From Ordospora colligata OC4 (taxonomy: Eukaryota; Microsporidia; Ordosporidae), in assembly GCF_000803265.1 (NCBI RefSeq), contig NW_014575405.1:120215-184214 (forward strand): a DNA stretch of 64,000 nt, in the 5' to 3' direction. Below the pieces are notes generated by a model. It had not been told where the DNA came from. It ran no database searches and worked only from the letters and a program-made list of their open reading frames with translations. Positions 55,147-63,792 of this stretch are shown here, one piece after another; position 1 is the first letter of the stretch, and each line of letters opens with the position of its first letter. Made by a program: the position numbers and the translations under genes.

Positions 55147-55524
55147 ATGGGAACTAAGAGAATGAACGATACAGAGAATAAGCAAATGATTGTAAAGCCA
55201 GATCCATTGAGGGTGGTGTGCAAGCGAATATCAAAGCAAAAGAATATGGTTAGAGAAGACAAGCGCATGCTTATAAAGAATAAGTCAAAGGTAAAGCTGT
55301 TTAAATGCATGTCAATGTGGAAAAATCCAACTAGCCAGATAGTTCCATTACAGACCAGAGTCGTACACGATAGATTCAAGACTGTACATCAAGAGATCAA
55401 TATTGAGATGTTTATGAATCTCAAGTACTCTTTGGATCAAATTGAAGCACAATATACAAGTAATTGCCTAGATACTCAAGAAGACATCAACAATATAGAT
55501 AAATTTCATACTAGCAATAATTAG
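55147..55524 (+). CDS. Small basic protein of unknown function
   Basis: I recognise no family. The 125 aa product has a strongly basic first half (KRISKQKN, KRMLIKNKSKVK) and a more acidic, Asn/Asp-rich tail (EDINNID). There is no hydrophobic segment and no zinc motif. A nucleic-acid-binding role is possible from charge alone. The frame is open from 55024. The Met at 55147 has a CCC triplet about 13 nt upstream and an AATTT word before it, and the upstream residues are hydrophobic and unlike the rest, so I start it here. It is divergent from gamma-COP. Confidence 0.4.
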   Translation: MGTKRMNDTENKQMIVKPDPLRVVCKRISKQKNMVREDKRMLIKNKSKVKLFKCMSMWKNPTSQIVPLQTRVVHDRFKTVHQEINIEMFMNLKYSLDQIEAQYTSNCLDTQEDINNIDKFHTSNN

Positions 55525-55708
55525 AAATGGTGTACAGAGTAAACGCACACTATCTAATGAGCAATGGGCTCTAGTACTTTTACTGTATTCATCATATGCC
55601 ACGCTACACCTACAATCAAATAAACATTGAAAACATTAAATGTTATGATAAGAATTACCAGTATTTATTCAATAATTTTGTATAAGTAAAGCGAAACTGC
55701 ATAATCTA

Positions 55709-55885
55709 TCATGCAACCATGTCAGAAGACTGCATGTTCTTGATGTTTTCATCCATCTCCTTGACTTTCTTTTGCAGATTCTGTAGCTTTCCTCGAATAC
55801 CTTCAATCTTTCTGTTAAGTTCGTCAAATAGCTCATCTGTGCTGTCCATCTGTGCTTGAACTTCCTGCCTTGTGGTTGTTGTCAT
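55709..55885 (-). CDS. 58-residue coiled-coil protein (HSBP1-like)
   Basis: This small frame encodes 58 residues. It begins MTTTTRQEVQAQMD, followed by a continuous heptad pattern (ELFDELNRKIEGIRGKLQNL and onward, about 20-50) and a short tail ending SSDMVA. Length, single coiled coil and the placement of Asp/Ile/Leu positions resemble heat-shock factor binding protein HSBP1. A short SNARE-like or tethering coiled coil is also possible. CCC four bases upstream of the ATG at 55885 and a position just divergent from Chs7 support it as a real gene. Confidence 0.6.
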   Translation of the reverse strand: MTTTTRQEVQAQMDSTDELFDELNRKIEGIRGKLQNLQKKVKEMDENIKNMQSSDMVA

Positions 55886-55950
55886 TGCATGGGCTTGGGT
55901 TTATGCTCAATAAACGCCTGCACACATAAATCCGCTTTGTTTACAGTAAG

Positions 55951-56763
55951 ATGCATGCGGTTGACAGGGTGTGTGAAGAAGTCGGCATGCCTAGTTGTAG
56001 ATATATAAGTGAGGAGGTCTGCAAGAACAGCAGTAGAAATTATGAGATTGCCAGGTTCAAAATCATGTCACCAACAACTTTAATTCTTTTGATAATAGCC
56101 ATGGCATCCACAAGAAGAATGATGGGACATGTAAAAGCATTATGCTCTTCAATAGGCCGTAAAGAAATGCTTATGTTTTTCTATCTTTACTTTGGAGCCA
56201 TGGCAATCGAGGCATTTCTCGTGGGATTTGGATACTCTACTTCACAGCAAGTACATCTATTTCTGACCACATTACAGGTATCACTGTACACGTCTGCATT
56301 CTTTGTACTGTTCTTAGGATGCATCACAATTGACATGTTCATGGGTGTTTTTGGAATACGGGTCACTACGCTGCTAAGAGGCACAACTGCACTATATTCA
56401 ATCGGAATGGGAGCCATGGTGTTTATTGGCTTGAGCTCCTCGAATAAGCAGATTGCATCTATTCCATTGATAGTGCTGAATATGCTGTTTTTCTCATTAT
56501 ATGTGCTACTGCAGCTGAAGAAGCTCAAAAAAAGAAACGGAGAAGTCTGGGCATTTGGAACACTTTTCATCTCACTATCATGCTTCATAATCGCAAACGT
56601 GTTCTTGTTTGTTGGGTCCGCAATAATAGGCATTGCAACAAACAGATACTTCGATAACCTGTTTTTCTACCATTTCTTCATCCTTTGCACATTTATCATG
56701 GTACATAAGTACTGGCTGTCTGTATACGACTACGAGGTTGAATCATTGCGCCTAGAAACATAG
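55951..56763 (+). CDS. CHS7: Chs7 family chitin synthase export chaperone
   Basis: Chs7 is an ER membrane chaperone required for export of the class IV chitin synthase Chs3. The 270 aa protein has an N-terminal Cys-containing segment with a PSCRY element, then seven hydrophobic spans. The conserved cytosolic loop HVKALCSSIGRKEMLMFFYLY matches the family (x-HVKxKxxAxGRKE). QVSLYTSAFFVLF with a following polar residue is the next conserved span. It fits the need for chitin in the spore wall. Length is slightly below yeast Chs7 (316 aa). Confidence 0.85.
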   Translation: MHAVDRVCEEVGMPSCRYISEEVCKNSSRNYEIARFKIMSPTTLILLIIAMASTRRMMGHVKALCSSIGRKEMLMFFYLYFGAMAIEAFLVGFGYSTSQQVHLFLTTLQVSLYTSAFFVLFLGCITIDMFMGVFGIRVTTLLRGTTALYSIGMGAMVFIGLSSSNKQIASIPLIVLNMLFFSLYVLLQLKKLKKRNGEVWAFGTLFISLSCFIIANVFLFVGSAIIGIATNRYFDNLFFYHFFILCTFIMVHKYWLSVYDYEVESLRLET

Positions 56764-56805
56764 AAACACATGTACTAAACATAGTTGTTATAAAGGTCTT
56801 TATTG

Positions 56806-58575
56806 TTAAACTCTATTAAGATCCTCCTGTGGTTGAATCCCAGTATCTGAGATGTCATCCTCTCCAAGATAAAACTCAACAAACTCATCAGACGTCCTAA
56901 GAAGCTCACTAATACCGCCACATCCCTTCATCGTCCCTCCACTTAAAAATAACACCTTATCGAACTTCTTCAAAAGCGCATGGTTATGCACAATCATAAT
57001 TATAGTCCGGTCCGATAGAACAGACATTATGTAATCAATCAACTCAGCCTCTGTCTTCTGATCAACATCAGAGGTTGCCTCATCTAGGATAAATATCGGT
57101 GAATCCTTGATTATTGCTCTCATCAGGCTCATATACTGCTTTTGCCCAACACTCAATTCACATCCCTGTTGCCCACTTTGCTTAAAGTATCCTCCTTCAA
57201 GACTACTAAATACTTCATGCGTTCCGTATTTCATGCATATTTCCTTGACCTTCTCCAAAGACACACTCCAATCGCCATACCTCAGGTTTCTAAGCACTGT
57301 TCCATCAATCACACATTTGTCTTGTGGCACATATGCTATTAGCTCTCTGATTGACCTCCTTGTGTATTCATTCATCTCAACACCGTCAATAAGTATCCTT
57401 CCTGAATGCTCCAAGAACCTCAGAAGAGTGTTGATAAGTGTAGACTTTCCTGCTCCATTTGGACCTGCAATCGCAAGCTTCTCTCCTTTCTTCAGCTCAA
57501 AACTTACATTCTCAAGTATGACTTTCTCTCCTCTTTTAATCCCGACTCTATCAAAAACTATTCCATCGTCAAATCCTTCAATGTCAATCTGCTCAGGTCT
57601 ATCTTCTTCCTTCTCATACGTAGAGCTAGAGTAGTCATAATAGTTCTCATAAAGCTCTACAAACTCCCGTGCAAACTCAGTCATCCTCTCCTTAAGAATC
57701 GCATGCAAGCCATTCAATGTTATTGCATCCATAAACGTCATGTTATTTAGGCTCAGATACAGAATCATAGCATGTGGAACTAACGAGCAGAGCTTCTGAA
57801 TAAACGTAATCATGTTTTCGGAGCAGCTGTATCGCGTCCCTTGAACCACTCTATCATTCAACGTTGAGTGGAACACACTCGACTCCCTTTCCTCAAGTCC
57901 AAAAGATTTAACAACTTCATAGTTGTTCAAAATGTCACTCAGCTTCTTCACTGACTTGTTCTTTGCAACATTATATTTTCCACGGATAATATTGCGCTTT
58001 GATGTCAGAAATACTGTCGTTGAAATGTACAGTAAAGGAATCATAAGAAACAATAATGCATTCTCAGGTCCAAACGATACCATTTTCACCATTGCTATCG
58101 CAATAAATATCGTCGAGTTCATCAGCGTTGGAATCACCACATCAACTGCCTCGCCAATCGCCTTACACTTCCTGTTTATTCGGCCTTCAAGATCCCCAGG
58201 CGACACCTCATGAAATACATTGTATTCCAGCGATATGTACTCAAAAAAAACATCTCGGTAGCAATCTGTGTATATATCCTGTATAATGTAAGCCATCAAA
58301 AATATTGGGAAGTACTCAAACATGGCTGCAGATATTCCATATATCAGTAGTCTGTAAACAAGATGTGTGTGCTCGCCCAAATCTTTTAGCTCAATGTGAT
58401 CTGCAATCTCTGAAAGAACACTCGAAGCAACTTTCGCATACAAAACATTTGCAGCAACCGCCATCCCAAAAATCGGAAACAGCATCAGAAGCATATACGT
58501 CCTGTTGAAAACATGCTTCATAAGAATCTCGCTCACTCCATAAACCAGACTCTTGCGAGGCTTAGATCTTATCAT
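56806..58575 (-). CDS. ATM1: ABC half transporter, ATM1/ABCB7-like
   Basis: This is a TMD-NBD half transporter of the ABCB class. Residues 1-320 hold five or six membrane helices. The nucleotide domain has AGPNGAGKSTLIN (Walker A, near 370), AYVPQDKCVIDGTVLRNL (Q-loop region), LSVGQKQYMSLMRA (signature, with Val in place of the first Gly) and PIFILDEATSDVD (Walker B). A His in IMIVHNHALL is the switch. In ATM1 this protein exports a sulphur compound for cytosolic Fe-S assembly from the mitosome. At 589 aa it lacks a long N-terminal targeting region (yeast 690). Assignment to ATM1 is likely but not proven. Confidence 0.75.
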   Translation of the reverse strand: MIRSKPRKSLVYGVSEILMKHVFNRTYMLLMLFPIFGMAVAANVLYAKVASSVLSEIADHIELKDLGEHTHLVYRLLIYGISAAMFEYFPIFLMAYIIQDIYTDCYRDVFFEYISLEYNVFHEVSPGDLEGRINRKCKAIGEAVDVVIPTLMNSTIFIAIAMVKMVSFGPENALLFLMIPLLYISTTVFLTSKRNIIRGKYNVAKNKSVKKLSDILNNYEVVKSFGLEERESSVFHSTLNDRVVQGTRYSCSENMITFIQKLCSLVPHAMILYLSLNNMTFMDAITLNGLHAILKERMTEFAREFVELYENYYDYSSSTYEKEEDRPEQIDIEGFDDGIVFDRVGIKRGEKVILENVSFELKKGEKLAIAGPNGAGKSTLINTLLRFLEHSGRILIDGVEMNEYTRRSIRELIAYVPQDKCVIDGTVLRNLRYGDWSVSLEKVKEICMKYGTHEVFSSLEGGYFKQSGQQGCELSVGQKQYMSLMRAIIKDSPIFILDEATSDVDQKTEAELIDYIMSVLSDRTIIMIVHNHALLKKFDKVLFLSGGTMKGCGGISELLRTSDEFVEFYLGEDDISDTGIQPQEDLNRV

Positions 58576-58750
58576 GGCACTTTCTTAAAGGGGTTCGCAA
58601 CAATTTTTTCATACATCAACACAAATCTTATTGATCCACTTTTCTTTCGTTCATGCGCATAAATACCGTCATATTATCAAGTACATCAATATCAATGCAC
58701 ATCTTGGATTCAGGGTTATAACTCAACAACACAGCAACACGACCAATTTA

Positions 58751-59083
58751 TTAATCGATAACAATCTCCTTGAGGCCCTTGAACGACCCGACAATCACCA
58801 GCTCAGTATGCAGTATCTGCTTCTCTGCATCCTTTTCGCATGTCTTCTTAGTGACTCGGACACGGATCTTGGCAGGAATGTTCTTATTTCCGTTCAAAAA
58901 CACAAAGTTATTGAGCTCCTTCGTAACAACTACCCCAGTCTTCTCTCCAAAGTACTTCTGGATCTCTTTCTTCAGTCTCCTTATTGCACCAGGTGCCTTC
59001 CTTGTCCATGGGACAGAAAATGCTATTCTTCTCAAGTTCACAGTAATCTCCACTGTCTGGCCTTCTACTATCTTGGATGGCAT
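58751..59083 (-). CDS. RPL31: 60S ribosomal protein L31 (eL31)
   Basis: This is large-subunit protein eL31, located by the peptide exit tunnel. VEITVNLRRIAFSVPWTRKA starts the core, APGAIRRLKKEIQKYFG follows, and NIPAKIRVRVTKK is the diagnostic stretch. FKGLKEIVID ends it, close to the family's TFKNL element. It is 110 aa long, a usual length. The ATG at 59083 has a CCCC run and AAATTT upstream. Confidence 0.92.
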   Translation of the reverse strand: MPSKIVEGQTVEITVNLRRIAFSVPWTRKAPGAIRRLKKEIQKYFGEKTGVVVTKELNNFVFLNGNKNIPAKIRVRVTKKTCEKDAEKQILHTELVIVGSFKGLKEIVID

Positions 59084-59100
59084 TCGGGGTAAATTTTTTC
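59084..59100 (-). promoter_or_regulatory. Start signal of RPL31
   Basis: On the minus strand AAAAAATTT runs straight into ACCCC, followed by two or three bases and the ATG at 59083. It is the clearest example in the window of the AAATTT plus CCC signal. Confidence 0.65.
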
Positions 59101-59298
59101 ATGATCAAATACCTGTGGATGTCTTTTGCACTCAATATTCATGCACAGTCTATAACATTGCATCACCAAAGTGTTCATGCATATACTAAAATACATGTAA
59201 ATTTATGCTGATAAGCATCTTATGCATTTCAAACAATTCACAAAGCATAAAGATGCAATGTCTTCATGTGCAATAATCACACTGATTTTTGACCCTGA

Positions 59299-60921
59299 AT
59301 GGTTAAGGAGATTTCTACAACAGACATCTTCTGCGGTGGCGAGAGCTACACTGGAGTTCAAGCTGTCGAGAGAAACTCAAAGGCAATGGCAAGGATATAC
59401 GATGCAATAAAAACAAGTTTTGGACCATTGGGTCTTGACAAGATGTGTGTCAACTCTGCAGGAGAGGTCAGCATCACAAACGATGGCGCAACAATTCTTC
59501 AGAGCATGCTGGTGGACGATCCAGCAGCAAAGATCCTTGTTGATCTTGCAACGCAGCAAGACAATGAGGTTGGGGATGGAACAACATCTGTTGTTCTGAT
59601 GGCTGCAAGTCTTATTGAGAAAGGAGCAAAACTGATTTCATCAGGTGTGCATCCATCTGTTGTTGTATCTGGATACAAGATGGCATTCAACGAGTGCATT
59701 CAATTTATCAAGAAAAGCATAGCTAAGGATATTTCCACACTAGGTGCAAAGGCATTAGGTAATATTGTAAACACAAGTATATCAAGTAAGGTTATTGGAT
59801 CTGAATCTGCATTATTTTGTGAGATTGTTGTAGATGCATTGAAATGCATTGAACCGTCTGAAGGAGGCAAGAAGGTTGTGTATCCTATCGAGGACATCAA
59901 TATTCTCAAGCATCCTGGAGGAGCAATGGCTGAATCGTTTTTAGTGCAAGGTTATGCCATGAACTGTGCATTGGCATCTGGATTCATGAAGAAAGTTGTT
60001 AAGAAGCCAAAGATCTTATGTATTGACTTTGGGCTGCAGAAATACAAAAACCCACTGACTGTAAATATTGTAGTTGACGATCCGTCGAAGTTAGAAGATA
60101 TCAGGAAGAAGGAGCTTGAAATAACTGCGAACCAAATCAAGTCTATTGTGGCGTCTGGAGCAACGGTAGTTTTAACAACAAGAGGAATGGACGACTTTTG
60201 CACAAAGCTTCTGCTTGATGCAGGAATAGTTGGGATCCGAAGATGCAAAAAAGAAGACCTGGATGTGATTGCCCGAGCAAGCGGAACATCGGTTCTAATC
60301 TCGATGACAGATCTCAATGGTGTTGAAAGTGTGCCTACATTAGGAAGTGCAAACAAATTTGAGGTTGTATCGATTGGAGAGGAAGAATGTGTGTTTATTG
60401 AAGGGCTTAAGAAGAAGATGGCATCTATAATCTTGAGGGGAGCAAACTACCAATTACTTGATGAGATGCAAAGGTCTATTCATGATGCCATATGTGCATT
60501 GAAGAGAACATTGGAGTCGAAGTCTATTGTTCCTGGAGGAGGGGCTGTGGAGTGTGCGTTGTCTTTAATGCTGGAGAAGTTTTCATTTACAGTGAATTCC
60601 AAGGAGCATGTTGCAATCCACAGATATGCAGAGTCATTAATTTCGATACCAAGAATACTTGCATCAAATGCAGGCCTGGATCCAAACGAGATTGTTGCTA
60701 AGCTTCTAGCTATGCAAGGCACAGACGCCAGCGATAAATCAGGCAATAGCATGTTTGGTGTTGATGCAGTGACCGGAGAAATCCAGAACAATGTGGAAGC
60801 CGGAATCATTGAGCCAAGCATGATTAAGATGAAATCTCTTAGAGCAGCAACAGAAGCATCCATTAGTATCCTTAGGATCAACGAAGTGATAATGCTGCCT
60901 CCAGAAGAGCCCAGAAATTAA
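59299..60921 (+). CDS. CCT1: T-complex protein 1 subunit alpha (CCT1/TCP-1)
   Basis: This is one of eight subunits of the cytosolic chaperonin TRiC/CCT, which folds actin and tubulin. FGPLGLDKMCVNSAGEVSIT and NDGATILQSM form the group II chaperonin N-terminus, EVGDGTTSVV is the ATP site, and ILRGANYQLLDEMQRSIHDA with VPGGGAVECALS completes the equatorial fold. CIDFGLQKYK and the MSSKIIG-like NTSISSKVIG fit the alpha subunit better than the others. It is 540 aa long, near normal. CCC lies three bases before the ATG. Confidence 0.9.
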   Translation: MVKEISTTDIFCGGESYTGVQAVERNSKAMARIYDAIKTSFGPLGLDKMCVNSAGEVSITNDGATILQSMLVDDPAAKILVDLATQQDNEVGDGTTSVVLMAASLIEKGAKLISSGVHPSVVVSGYKMAFNECIQFIKKSIAKDISTLGAKALGNIVNTSISSKVIGSESALFCEIVVDALKCIEPSEGGKKVVYPIEDINILKHPGGAMAESFLVQGYAMNCALASGFMKKVVKKPKILCIDFGLQKYKNPLTVNIVVDDPSKLEDIRKKELEITANQIKSIVASGATVVLTTRGMDDFCTKLLLDAGIVGIRRCKKEDLDVIARASGTSVLISMTDLNGVESVPTLGSANKFEVVSIGEEECVFIEGLKKKMASIILRGANYQLLDEMQRSIHDAICALKRTLESKSIVPGGGAVECALSLMLEKFSFTVNSKEHVAIHRYAESLISIPRILASNAGLDPNEIVAKLLAMQGTDASDKSGNSMFGVDAVTGEIQNNVEAGIIEPSMIKMKSLRAATEASISILRINEVIMLPPEEPRN

Positions 60922-61066
60922 ATGAATGAATTAGTCATGACTTTACATTCGTATCTTTACTTTTCCACTGTTGATCCCAAATAATGCTCTCGCATGCATT
61001 AACTTGAATATGTCTAGTATAAATACTATAGATACGCTACACAAATAGTTTATGGTTTAATTACAA

Positions 61067-61810
61067 TCAGAACACATGAGACTCTATAAGCTCGTTCAAA
61101 TGCCTGTTTTTGGATTTTTCTATAGCGCACATCCATATCCTGGTTTTGTACACTCTATACAGCTCCTTGACAAGATCCCTGAAATCCACCCTTTCATCAC
61201 TTGCAAAATAAAACGTTATCTTGTTCAGATCCCATTGATACTCGCATCCAACTACCTCCATGTCCAGCCCACTCATAAATGCCCTTTCTCTACAGAATTC
61301 CAGCGCTCTGGTTTGCATGCTTCTCTTCCTTTCCAATGCCTCAAGATCAAGTAACGTTGCCAACCTGTATATCCTCTTTGGTTGCACCTCATTCGAAATG
61401 TCCTCGTACTTCTTGAATAACCTTTCAAGCTTCTCCTTCGTAGTCACCCCAACTACCATTCCACAATCTTCTCCCCTATCCGCTTCCAATATCACGTAAG
61501 AATTCTTTCTGATCCCAAGATTCACATCAACAAACGCAACATCAAGGCGCTTGCTCTCAAACTGTATGATGTAGTAGTGGCTCTCTGCCGCTATCGACAT
61601 AAACTTAAATGACGTCTCTATGCTATCAAATATCTGCTTCATTGGAAACTCAACTAGCTTCCGCTCTATCTTGCATGCATTCTCAGATCTGCGCTTGAAC
61701 GGATTCGTCCCAACTATTCTCCAATCCTCCTGACTCTCATGCCATGTCTCTGTGCTTTCAGACCATAAACTGTTCAAAAATGGCGAGGCCCAGTTCTCGC
61801 AGAAGGACAT
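61067..61810 (-). CDS. PSP1 C-terminal-domain protein
   Basis: The C-terminal part (about 95-240) is a PSP1 domain. YVILEADRGEDCGMVVG is followed by LEALERKRSMQTRALEFCRE, MSGLDMEVVGCEYQWDLNKI and TFYFASDERVDFRDLVKELY. This matches yeast Psp1 and bacterial YaaT-type proteins. Yeast Psp1 suppresses DNA polymerase alpha mutations when overexpressed, but its molecular role is not defined. The first 60 residues, Trp- and Ser-rich, are not conserved. CCC lies nine bases before the ATG at 61810. Confidence 0.85.
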   Translation of the reverse strand: MSFCENWASPFLNSLWSESTETWHESQEDWRIVGTNPFKRRSENACKIERKLVEFPMKQIFDSIETSFKFMSIAAESHYYIIQFESKRLDVAFVDVNLGIRKNSYVILEADRGEDCGMVVGVTTKEKLERLFKKYEDISNEVQPKRIYRLATLLDLEALERKRSMQTRALEFCRERAFMSGLDMEVVGCEYQWDLNKITFYFASDERVDFRDLVKELYRVYKTRIWMCAIEKSKNRHLNELIESHVF

Positions 61811-61855
61811 TCTTCAGAGGGTTAATCAAAAATCAAAAATATACACGCATGAAAT

Positions 61856-62680
61856 TCACACCTCTTGCCATAGCTTAGCAGTATATCGAACTTTGTCTCC
61901 ATAAAGACTAAAAGTATTATTGAGCAATGTATCCGCCACCACTTCATACTCCATATTCTTCACTTTACTTATAACCTCTGCCACTTGTATTACACAACAA
62001 GGCTCGTTTCTCTTCTTCAATGCTTTCTGACCATCAAAATAGCTTGTGACATACTTAGATCCTGCATAGCTATTCCTGATCTTACAGTATGGCGAGTCAG
62101 TCTCCACAAGTATCGAGTCAATTGGTAATTCTTTCAATACCTCAATGCCTTCTTCAGTTTTCACAGAGCATCCATTAATTCCTATATACAGCCCTTTCCT
62201 TATCAACTCTTTTGCCTCTTCATGCGTCCCTGTGAAGCTGTGAACAACGCCCCGAAGTGAATAATCACAAATCATCTCCATAAAGTCTCTGTGGCATGTT
62301 CTCGAATGAAAAAAATAGCACTCTCCATTCAGATCAAGTTGTGAACGAAAAATTCGCTTCTGTGAGTTGACATCTGCAAACTCAAGACGATCGTAATCTA
62401 AGCCACATTCTCCAACTGCTACAACCACATCCTCTTTTACCAAGCACTCTATCCCAGATACATCAAGGCACTGTTGTGATGAAGTAGGATGTATACCAAC
62501 TGTAGCCACAGTCCTGTATCTTCTGGCAAGCTCAACACATTTTCTGCTTGTTTCACAATCAATTCCTGTAAACACAGGCATTACATTACTTTCCCTTGCC
62601 CTTCCAATTATTTGATCGAGCATTTCTTGGTTTTTTGCCAACTGACTATCTGTAATATTGACTGCTATGTCTATCAGCAT
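61856..62680 (-). CDS. TatD-family metal-dependent DNase (TATDN1-like)
   Basis: This is a TIM-barrel metallo-hydrolase of the TatD family, linked to DNA degradation and 3' exonuclease activity. LIDIAVNITDSQ opens it as in TATDN1, whose first strand lacks the HxH of bacterial TatD. TVGIHPTSS, AVGECGLDYDR (metal-bridging Glu), FFHSRTCHRDF and VVHSFTG (metal His) follow, then LVETDSPYC (metal Asp). The frame runs back to 62758, but the Met at 62680 fits the family start and has a CCC triplet two bases upstream. It gives 274 aa. Confidence 0.9.
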   Translation of the reverse strand: MLIDIAVNITDSQLAKNQEMLDQIIGRARESNVMPVFTGIDCETSRKCVELARRYRTVATVGIHPTSSQQCLDVSGIECLVKEDVVVAVGECGLDYDRLEFADVNSQKRIFRSQLDLNGECYFFHSRTCHRDFMEMICDYSLRGVVHSFTGTHEEAKELIRKGLYIGINGCSVKTEEGIEVLKELPIDSILVETDSPYCKIRNSYAGSKYVTSYFDGQKALKKRNEPCCVIQVAEVISKVKNMEYEVVADTLLNNTFSLYGDKVRYTAKLWQEV

Positions 62681-62776
62681 TAGGGTAGTCTTGGCAACAC
62701 ATATTATGGATGTATGCATCGACAGTACCTTGAGGCAGGTGCAGTCGCAAATGTGCAAATGTTTAGCCCTTGGGCA

Positions 62777-63772
62777 ATGAGAAAGATATACAAGCCGCCA
62801 AGCAAAAGATGCAAGAATTATAGGAAAAAGACATTGGATCCCAAGTCACGACTGGACATCAGAAAAGACGAAGATGACCTTGAAAATATTGATGACTACT
62901 GGAAGACAGCAGAGTCGGTGCTTAGAGATGACAGCGCCACAGAAATTGAAGAAACAGCGGTATATAGAAGCGAGGACGAATGCACACATAGCGATACACT
63001 TTTTGACATCAAAGGCATCCGTGAAAGACTTTCTATAAAACAATCGTGTGCTGATCTATCTGCAGTTGATGCAGGCACACTTGAATTAAGTAGCATTGTG
63101 ACAAACAGCGTTCTTGAAAAGATGGATCCATCGGTTTTATTTGAAAACATAACCGTTGATCATAATGTTACTGCAGACGATGGATTTGAAAGCATTTCTA
63201 ACATCAAAGTTGAAAATAGAAAGTGTTTGCATAATGAATCTACCAAACACTCTATGCGTGTCAAATACGGCTTTACAGCTGATGCATGCGTTACGACAGT
63301 CTCAGGTCTTGAAATGAGCTTGATAAATGCTAAGGAAGATAAATCCCAAGAGAATACTCATAATAAAAATACAACAGAATCTCAACAATACAAAATGGTC
63401 AAATCAATCATTAATCCTGAAGCAATAAACGAATGCAAAGAAAATATAGAATTTACATCTGAATATCCAAGCTATGTAGTTGCGAATGCTCTTAAAGCTT
63501 ACCAAGGAAAGAGTTCATTTGAGCCACTGGCTACATCATTGGGCATAGCAACGGGGATTTTGTTTCTCAAAAGCTTTGCATCTGTCAGTCCTGAGCATGC
63601 ATCCTGTGGGTTTTCAATGTTTGTCATAAAAGGCGCAGTTCAGGTTTGCATTGCCAACCAGAAGCTTATTTTGAAGAAAGGTGGCGTCTGTGTGATTGAG
63701 AAAGATACAAAATACTCCATAAGCAATCCATTCGCAACACGGTGTGCTATTCTATTAACACATACTTTATAA
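62777..63772 (+). CDS. MIF2: CENP-C/Mif2 centromere protein (N-terminal Mif2 motif and C-terminal cupin)
   Basis: CENP-C links centromeric nucleosomes to the outer kinetochore. Near the N-terminus, DIRKDEDDLENIDDYWK matches the Mif2 N-terminal element that binds the Mis12/Mtw1 complex (basic-Asp-Glu, then ENxDDF/Y). The C-terminal 90 residues form the dimerising cupin: HASCGFSMFVIKGAVQVCIA, then LKKGGVCVIEKDTKYSI with SNPFATRC, as in Mif2. The middle is low-complexity and I see no clear CENP-C motif for nucleosome binding. The Met at 62777 has CCC about 10 bases upstream, with an A/T word before it. An earlier in-frame ATG at 62714 is possible. Length 331 aa versus 549 in yeast. Confidence 0.8.
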   Translation: MRKIYKPPSKRCKNYRKKTLDPKSRLDIRKDEDDLENIDDYWKTAESVLRDDSATEIEETAVYRSEDECTHSDTLFDIKGIRERLSIKQSCADLSAVDAGTLELSSIVTNSVLEKMDPSVLFENITVDHNVTADDGFESISNIKVENRKCLHNESTKHSMRVKYGFTADACVTTVSGLEMSLINAKEDKSQENTHNKNTTESQQYKMVKSIINPEAINECKENIEFTSEYPSYVVANALKAYQGKSSFEPLATSLGIATGILFLKSFASVSPEHASCGFSMFVIKGAVQVCIANQKLILKKGGVCVIEKDTKYSISNPFATRCAILLTHTL

Positions 63773-63792
63773 TCTTATAAGAATGCACATCA

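Noticed and set aside
61067..63772. PSP1, TatD and CENP-C as a functional cluster
   Set aside because: They have mixed orientation and no shared pathway; adjacency is best explained by high gene density.
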